DNA of 64,000 nt from Malachius bipustulatus (lineage: Eukaryota; Arthropoda; Insecta; Coleoptera; Melyridae). The notes below the pieces were generated by a model. The model was not told the DNA's origin, made no database searches, and was given only the letters and a program-made list of their open reading frames with translations. Positions 63,401-64,000 of the stretch are shown in pieces. The position numbers and the translations under genes are program-made. Where the stretch lies: assembly GCA_910589415.1 (NCBI GenBank), contig OU342639.1:29582268-29646267 (forward strand). Reading direction: 5' to 3'. Position 1 is the stretch's first letter. Each line of letters starts with the position of its first letter.

Positions 63401-63611
63401 TTTTTTTGTGCAAATAATAATTCCTGACATGGTAAATATAATAGAAAAAGCAGAAGGACTCGATGCGTGCACAAAACAAACCTTACACATAAAGCCCTTC
63501 CGTACCTTAACCACCGCCTAAGAACGCTTAAATCAAACACGTACCGATAAGGGTGGCTGCTAGGAGCAAGAAGAGCAGTAACGAAGAACAGGACGAGAAG
63601 ATCCTCGACAT
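9424..63611 (-). CDS. Cda5: Chitin deacetylase, CDA5-type, with very long first intron
   Basis: Eighteen coding exons chain in phase: 63611-63545, 22107-21921, 21736-21493, 21431-21279, 21118-21045, 20746-19250, 15210-15062, 15002-14776, 14570-14527, 14297-14154, 13744-12473, 12038-11940, 11876-11683, then one of 11556-11331 or 11023-10798, then 10457-10328, 10269-9962, 9844-9646 and 9582-9424. The sum is 5,373 bases, 1,790 residues. Order: signal peptide; six-cysteine peritrophin-A chitin-binding domain (about 40-100; DCPEEFGYYPHPNDC, CDWPRNVGC); a Ser/Thr/Pro/Gln-rich linker of about 1,280 residues; a Cys block (CLLPDCYCGG); and the carbohydrate esterase 4 domain. Deacetylase motifs are TFDD, HTVSH (split between exons), RAPF, YDSSMP and FYHAAWF. 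The family removes acetyl groups from chitin in cuticle and trachea and is secreted. Domain order without an LDLa repeat, the long linker and the alternative exon pair point to CDA5. Confidence 0.9.
10798..11023 (-). CDS. Cda5: CDA5 alternative exon A (catalytic, mutually exclusive)
   Basis: This 226-bp exon carries the first catalytic motif, TFDD in VLLTFDDSVNDLNKGLY, and the start of the HTVSH metal-binding motif. The final serine is split (TC|G) with the exon at 10457. Acceptor ATATAG and donor GTAAG fit consensus. It begins in phase 1 and ends in phase 2, exactly like exon B, so either can be spliced between 11683 and 10457 but not both: 226 is not a multiple of three, so including both shifts the frame. 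Confidence 0.92.
11331..11556 (-). CDS. Cda5: CDA5 alternative exon B (catalytic, mutually exclusive)
   Basis: Exon B has the same length and phases as exon A and encodes the same segment, with TFDDGVSDLNKQYY in place of TFDDSVNDLNKGLY. The first halves differ at many positions, whereas the second half (ATFYVSHEWTDYSQVQNLYA) is identical in protein and nearly identical in DNA. It lies first in transcription order. Acceptor AAATAG and donor GTAAGT are good. Isoform pairs of this kind (5a/5b) are known for insect CDA5. Confidence 0.92.
11877..11939 (-). other. Short CDA5 intron
   Basis: A 63-bp intron (GTAAGA..TTGCAG) separates the linker exon 12038-11940 from exon 11876-11683. It shows how compact the downstream introns are compared with the 41-kb first intron. 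Confidence 0.8.
12101..12134. repeat. Microsatellite (TTAAA)n
   Basis: About seven perfect copies of a five-base unit (AATTA/TTAAA) in the CDA5 intron between 12038 and 12473. Nothing else distinctive is visible in that 434-bp intron. Confidence 0.95.
15859..16155 (-). pseudogene. Penelope-like retroelement GIY-YIG endonuclease fragment
   Basis: The 98-residue open frame contains EHKRNWRLGEIDKSAIAEYA, then DHHAICFEDRKVLSTTSHYY, then the DAIEIYKH block. This order matches the C-terminal part of the GIY-YIG endonuclease of Penelope-like retroelements (E-H-K/R, SAxAEH, TKVL, REAIEI.KH). The reverse transcriptase and the GIY-YIG motif itself are absent, so it is a 5'-truncated remnant. Recognition is from family memory, not alignment. 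Confidence 0.7.
16588..16619 (+). ncRNA. Hammerhead-ribozyme-like core
   Basis: The sequence reads CTGATGA, then T, a perfect 6-bp stem GTCTAC/GTAGAC closing a 7-base loop, then GAAAC. CTGATGA and GAAA flanking a stem are the conserved core of type I hammerhead ribozymes, which are documented in the terminal repeats of Penelope-like elements. It lies directly downstream of the plus-strand Penelope-like fragment, where such a motif is expected. I could not identify stems I and III or a clear cleavage site, and the T after CTGATGA is extra, so activity is doubtful. Confidence 0.4.
18336..18678. mobile_element. 343-bp TIR element with TTA target duplication
   Basis: The ends are AGCTGCGTACTCATTAGAGC and its near-perfect complement (one mismatch in about 21 bp). 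TTA flanks both sides (18333-18335 and 18679-18681). Internally there are repeated CCGAAC/GTTCGG motifs and higher GC than the surrounding intron. It has no coding capacity. The 3-bp duplication and subterminal repeats resemble PIF/Harbinger-type MITEs. Confidence 0.8.
19176..19202. repeat. Microsatellite (AAT)n
   Basis: About nine copies of a trinucleotide repeat, 48 bases downstream of the CDA5 exon that ends at 19250. Confidence 0.95.
20746..21118 (-). other. Cda5: CDA5 linker region with competing splice solutions
   Basis: Two in-frame routes join the exon ending at 21279 to the large linker exon. Route 1 uses a 74-bp exon 21118-21045 (GYSGRGEKIGVISFG) and an acceptor at 20747 (GATTTTAG). 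Route 2 uses a 16-bp microexon 21118-21103 with donor GTGAGA and the acceptor TTACTTTCAG before about 20798, adding ECTDLDIRTPNMVDF. Mixed choices break the frame. An open 78-bp segment (about 20907-20984) with an arginine/lysine-rich end (KRRRKRQLP) also lies between good splice sites but does not fit in phase. Confidence 0.5.
21921..22107 (-). CDS. Cda5: CDA5 exon with chitin-binding (peritrophin-A) domain
   Basis: The exon supplies four of the six domain cysteines and the aromatic chitin-contact block (FGYYPHPNDCTQYYVC), followed by LLESCTGGLMY. The last two cysteines are in the exon 21736-21493 (CDWPRNVGC). It begins in phase 1 after acceptor ATTCTTCCAG, which demands an upstream exon ending one base into a codon. 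That requirement was used to find the signal-peptide exon. Confidence 0.92.
29495..29875. other. GC-rich island with overlapping open frames
   Basis: This island of about 380 bp is GC-rich in a very AT-rich intron. Open frames of 76-165 residues run on both strands at once, which is what GC-rich DNA gives by chance. The most protein-like is the minus-strand frame at 29527-29757 (HVTYPCAIMVWQ, GFNLDLPWTL, EFVYNIKNDAEI). I do not recognise it. It could be a nested gene fragment, a processed pseudogene or part of an old transposon. Confidence 0.3.
30696..31647. mobile_element. Foldback TIR element, about 950 bp
   Basis: The left end begins TACAGGGTGCATATC and the right end is GGTGCACCCTGTA. The arms pair almost throughout, for example TCTCTATATTGCTATCT with its complement, CAGGGTCGGTTAAA with TTTAACCGACCCTG, and the GCCGACTAGATCC block with GGATCTAGTCGGC. 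The fold turns near 31150. The TACAGGG ends and TA at the left suggest the Tc1/mariner MITE group, but the right flank no longer shows a clear TA. No coding capacity is seen. Confidence 0.8.
31650..31745. repeat. Fragment of the foldback element
   Basis: The stretch with CATAGTCACCTTTCGTTTTT, then ATGACCGCCATATTG and a GTCATTTGGTAT-like stretch, repeats part of the arm of the adjacent foldback element in diverged form. It abuts its right end. Confidence 0.6.
40335..40440. repeat. Dispersed fragment of the foldback family
   Basis: The sequence AACTAGATCCCAGAATATTC, then CCAACTTTTATTTTTCTTAT and GACCGCCATATTGG, matches the inner arm of the 30.7-kb foldback element (around 30957-31035). Only this portion is present. 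Confidence 0.65.
44752..45867. mobile_element. hAT-like non-autonomous transposon
   Basis: Ends CAGATCTG and CAGCTCTG form short terminal inverts (CAGAKCTG). A perfect 8-bp duplication CCGTCAAA flanks both sides (44744-44751 and 45868-45875), the hallmark of hAT insertion. The interior is built from variants of GTATTTCAAATAC and GTATTTGAAATAC on both strands plus a 20-bp tandem array. There is no transposase frame. The host sequence across the site matches other family A copies (TTCGGTTAAAATTTTTCATG near 57332). Confidence 0.85.
44881..45080. repeat. 20-bp tandem array, ten units
   Basis: Ten head-to-tail copies of ATTTGAAATCCTTTAAAAGT or close variants, seven of them identical. The first and last units carry substitutions. 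The array lies inside the hAT element and is uninterrupted, without spacers. Confidence 0.95.
52455..52836. mobile_element. Short foldback TIR element
   Basis: The left arm (TACAGCGTGTCC, then GGCAGTACATGGGGGTCTTG and GAAACGGTAAGAGATACAGG) pairs with the right arm (CGACCTCGTTTCCAAGATCG, then CCATGTACTGCCA, ending ACTGTA). Arms are roughly 60-80 bp. The phrase GAGATACAGGGTCGGTTAAA is shared with the 30.7-kb element, so the two may be related. Confidence 0.65.
54390..54607 (+). repeat. Diverged 5' fragment related to family A
   Basis: The stretch starting AAGGTCTCCTCCGAGACCTT, then GGTCTGCCGGCGGGG, an AGGAGATTCCCT-like block and TTTTGTTTTTTTTCGTAA resembles the 5' portions near 57290 and 44680. 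It ends where the 54.6-kb TIR element begins. Similarity is patchy. Confidence 0.4.
54608..55456. mobile_element. 849-bp near-palindromic TIR element
   Basis: The ends are CCGGGTGGTCCATCACTTAT and its exact complement, flanked by TA on both sides (54606-54607 and 55457-55458). The arms are about 350-400 bp and nearly identical, differing mainly by a few substitutions and a short indel in the TTGTGTATGTAATTAATA region. Inner arms near TATAGCAATAAAACT still pair, leaving a loop of about 150 bp (about 54975-55115). No ORF of note. It belongs to the Tc1/mariner-like MITE class by its TA target and looks recently inserted. Confidence 0.88.
57285..58306 (+). repeat. Family A dispersed element, most complete copy
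   Basis: The 5' part (57285-57490: AAAATTTTTCATGTTTTTTT, GATTAGTAGATTCC, GCTCCTGAAGGACCA) and 3' part (about 57720-58306) carry the shared blocks in order. The copy ends in the hairpin AACTTCCGAGAG..CTCTCGGAAGTT (58269-58306) around ATCGGCTTTGCCG. Short open frames in the 3' part show no known domain. The middle, about 57500-57710, is not clearly shared. Confidence 0.65.
60535..61050. mobile_element. Foldback element, about 0.5 kb
   Basis: The left arm (GATTTTCCGATCGACTTTCG, GAAAAAACGGCATCGA, then ATGAGCTTCTGATAT and GGCACACTT) pairs with the right arm (AAGTGTGCC, GAGAAGCTCAT, ATGCCATCTTTTCCGAAAG, TCGATCGGAAAATC). Arms are roughly 130 bp with moderate divergence and the loop is about 170 bp. 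I could not define exact termini or a target duplication. Confidence 0.6.
61400..61559. mobile_element. Short TIR element (MITE), mariner-like
   Basis: The left arm AGGTGTCCCATATGACAGTG, then ACATATTGAAGTTATG, pairs with the right arm CATAACTTTGATATGCCACT, GTCATATGGGACACTCTGTA. The right terminus TACAGAGTGTCCCAT fits the TACAGGGTGTCCC ends common to Tc1/mariner MITEs; the left terminus has decayed. Total about 160 bp. Confidence 0.75.
62815..63092 (-). mobile_element. tRNA-derived SINE
   Basis: On the minus strand the element starts near 63092 with a tRNA-like head: an A-box-like GTGGCCTAGTGG (63070s), a TGGC/GCCA arm around CTCACGA, and a B box GGGTTCGAAACTC (about 63036). It runs through an unrelated body to a poly(A) tail seen as a T run from 62815. 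A perfect 11-bp duplication ATTAGCATCTT flanks it (62804-62814 and 63093-63103). Tail orientation, tRNA head and duplication together make this a retroposed SINE and not a functional tRNA gene. Confidence 0.85.
63545..63611 (-). CDS. Cda5: CDA5 first coding exon (signal peptide)
   Basis: The minus-strand ATG at 63611 opens MSRIFSSCSSLLLFLLLA then ATLIG, a textbook signal peptide, and the exon ends one base into a codon at a strong donor (G|GTACGT). That phase 1 end is what the chitin-binding exon at 22107 requires, and joining gives ..LIGDTSSAQRK. An in-frame ATG eight codons upstream (63635) would add MDPTIIFR and is the alternative start. The assignment rests on phase, composition and signal-peptide character, not on transcript data. 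An alternative first exon elsewhere in the intron is not excluded. Confidence 0.7.
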
Positions 63612-64000
63612 GCGAAATATAATAGTAGGATCCATGTTAGGGGCGAGCGTCACTACGAAGGAGCTAGAAACAGCACTTCCCCATGCGCGTCAAGACGGTA
63701 CCGGGAACCGGGAGCAGCCAATTCTCCTTGCGAGGACGGGGGTTGACGTCGAAGACTATCGGGATCGGGGTATCGGCACTACCGCTAGACGGCACATGTG
63801 CAACTGTTCGACTCGGTAAACTGCCGTTTACTATAGACCTAGCAATGTGGTATTGGTGGTACCGCCGCGGAACTCTCTCTTCGCCAGCTAGCAGTGGGTG
63901 CTGGTGCTATGGTGATCGGCTTAAGATAGGTACCATGATAGTGATTATACACTTACACAGACTGTTTAAGATAGTTATTACTACAACAGAAAGTATATAC
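63612..64000 (-). promoter_or_regulatory. Probable CDA5 5' UTR and upstream flank
   Basis: This stretch is distinctly more GC-rich than the intron, as expected of 5' UTR near a first exon. On the plus strand it is open for 88 codons (63553-63819), which is the shadow of the leader and signal exon. No TATA box or initiator can be assigned with confidence. The window ends before the promoter can be delimited. Confidence 0.35.

Larger units (their letters stand above)
22108..63544 (-). other. CDA5 first intron, about 41.4 kb
   Basis: If the signal-peptide exon is right, this entire stretch is one intron. It contains no convincing host exon. Recognisable content is listed separately: foldback elements at 30.7, 52.5, 54.6, 60.5 and 61.4 kb, family A copies at 44.7 and 57.3 kb, a hAT element at 44.8 kb and a SINE at 62.8 kb. 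A lone element end (TACCGGGTGTTTCGTATAAG) is at 23335. The stretches 22.1-29.4, 31.8-44.6, 47-52.4, 55.5-57.2 and 58.4-60.5 kb are AT-rich with only short scattered open frames. A hexamer run (GTTAGT)n sits at 26553-26580. Confidence 0.7.

Noticed and set aside
63319..63540. Minus-strand frame with a hydrophobic stretch (RVLLLFLLYLP) that resembles a signal peptide for CDA5
   Set aside because: Its good donors end in phase 0 or 2, whereas the chitin-binding exon needs phase 1. The exon at 63545-63611 immediately upstream fits phase and has a cleaner signal peptide.

Overview
This is eukaryotic genomic DNA from an arthropod, almost certainly an insect. Genes are split by GT-AG introns, the non-coding DNA is AT-rich, and there are many short inverted-repeat transposons. 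The gene content (a cuticle-type chitin deacetylase, an ionotropic chemoreceptor/thermoreceptor, an SDR of the SDR16C group) is insect-typical. I cannot settle the order from sequence alone.

Layout: (1) 404-2006, plus strand: an SDR16C-like short-chain dehydrogenase/reductase whose 5' exon is missing or unrecognised. (2) 2707-7186, minus strand, convergent with it: a complete ionotropic receptor, best matching Ir21a, nine coding exons and 800 aa. One of its introns holds a complete solo LTR. (3) 7187-9423: intergenic DNA with a possible decayed plus-strand gene. (4) 9424-63611, minus strand: one very large gene for a CDA5-type chitin deacetylase. I could chain 18 coding exons with consistent splice phase (1,790 aa in the model). 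It runs from a signal-peptide exon at 63545-63611, across a first intron of about 41 kb, to a chitin-binding exon at 21921-22107, then a long Ser/Thr/Pro/Gln-rich linker and the deacetylase domain. The domain contains two mutually exclusive 226-bp exons.

Most of the window (22-63.5 kb) is therefore the first CDA5 intron and not a gene desert. It holds several transposons whose ends can be read directly: a hAT element (8-bp target duplication, internal 20-bp tandem repeats), several Tc1/mariner-like foldback elements (TA target sites), a tRNA-derived SINE (11-bp duplication), and copies of a dispersed family with a terminal hairpin, here called family A. A smaller CDA5 intron (15.2-19.2 kb) contains a three-level nest: family A, interrupted by a PIF/Harbinger-like TIR element, interrupted by a head-to-head pair of Penelope-like endonuclease fragments with a hammerhead-ribozyme-like core beside them.

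The three genes do not form a pathway. CDA5 would be secreted and modify chitin in cuticle or tracheal matrix, the receptor would sit in sensory neuron membranes, and the SDR would be a lipid-droplet/ER-type oxidoreductase. Their adjacency looks incidental. All splice boundaries are read by eye from consensus sites, phase and family expectation, without transcript data.
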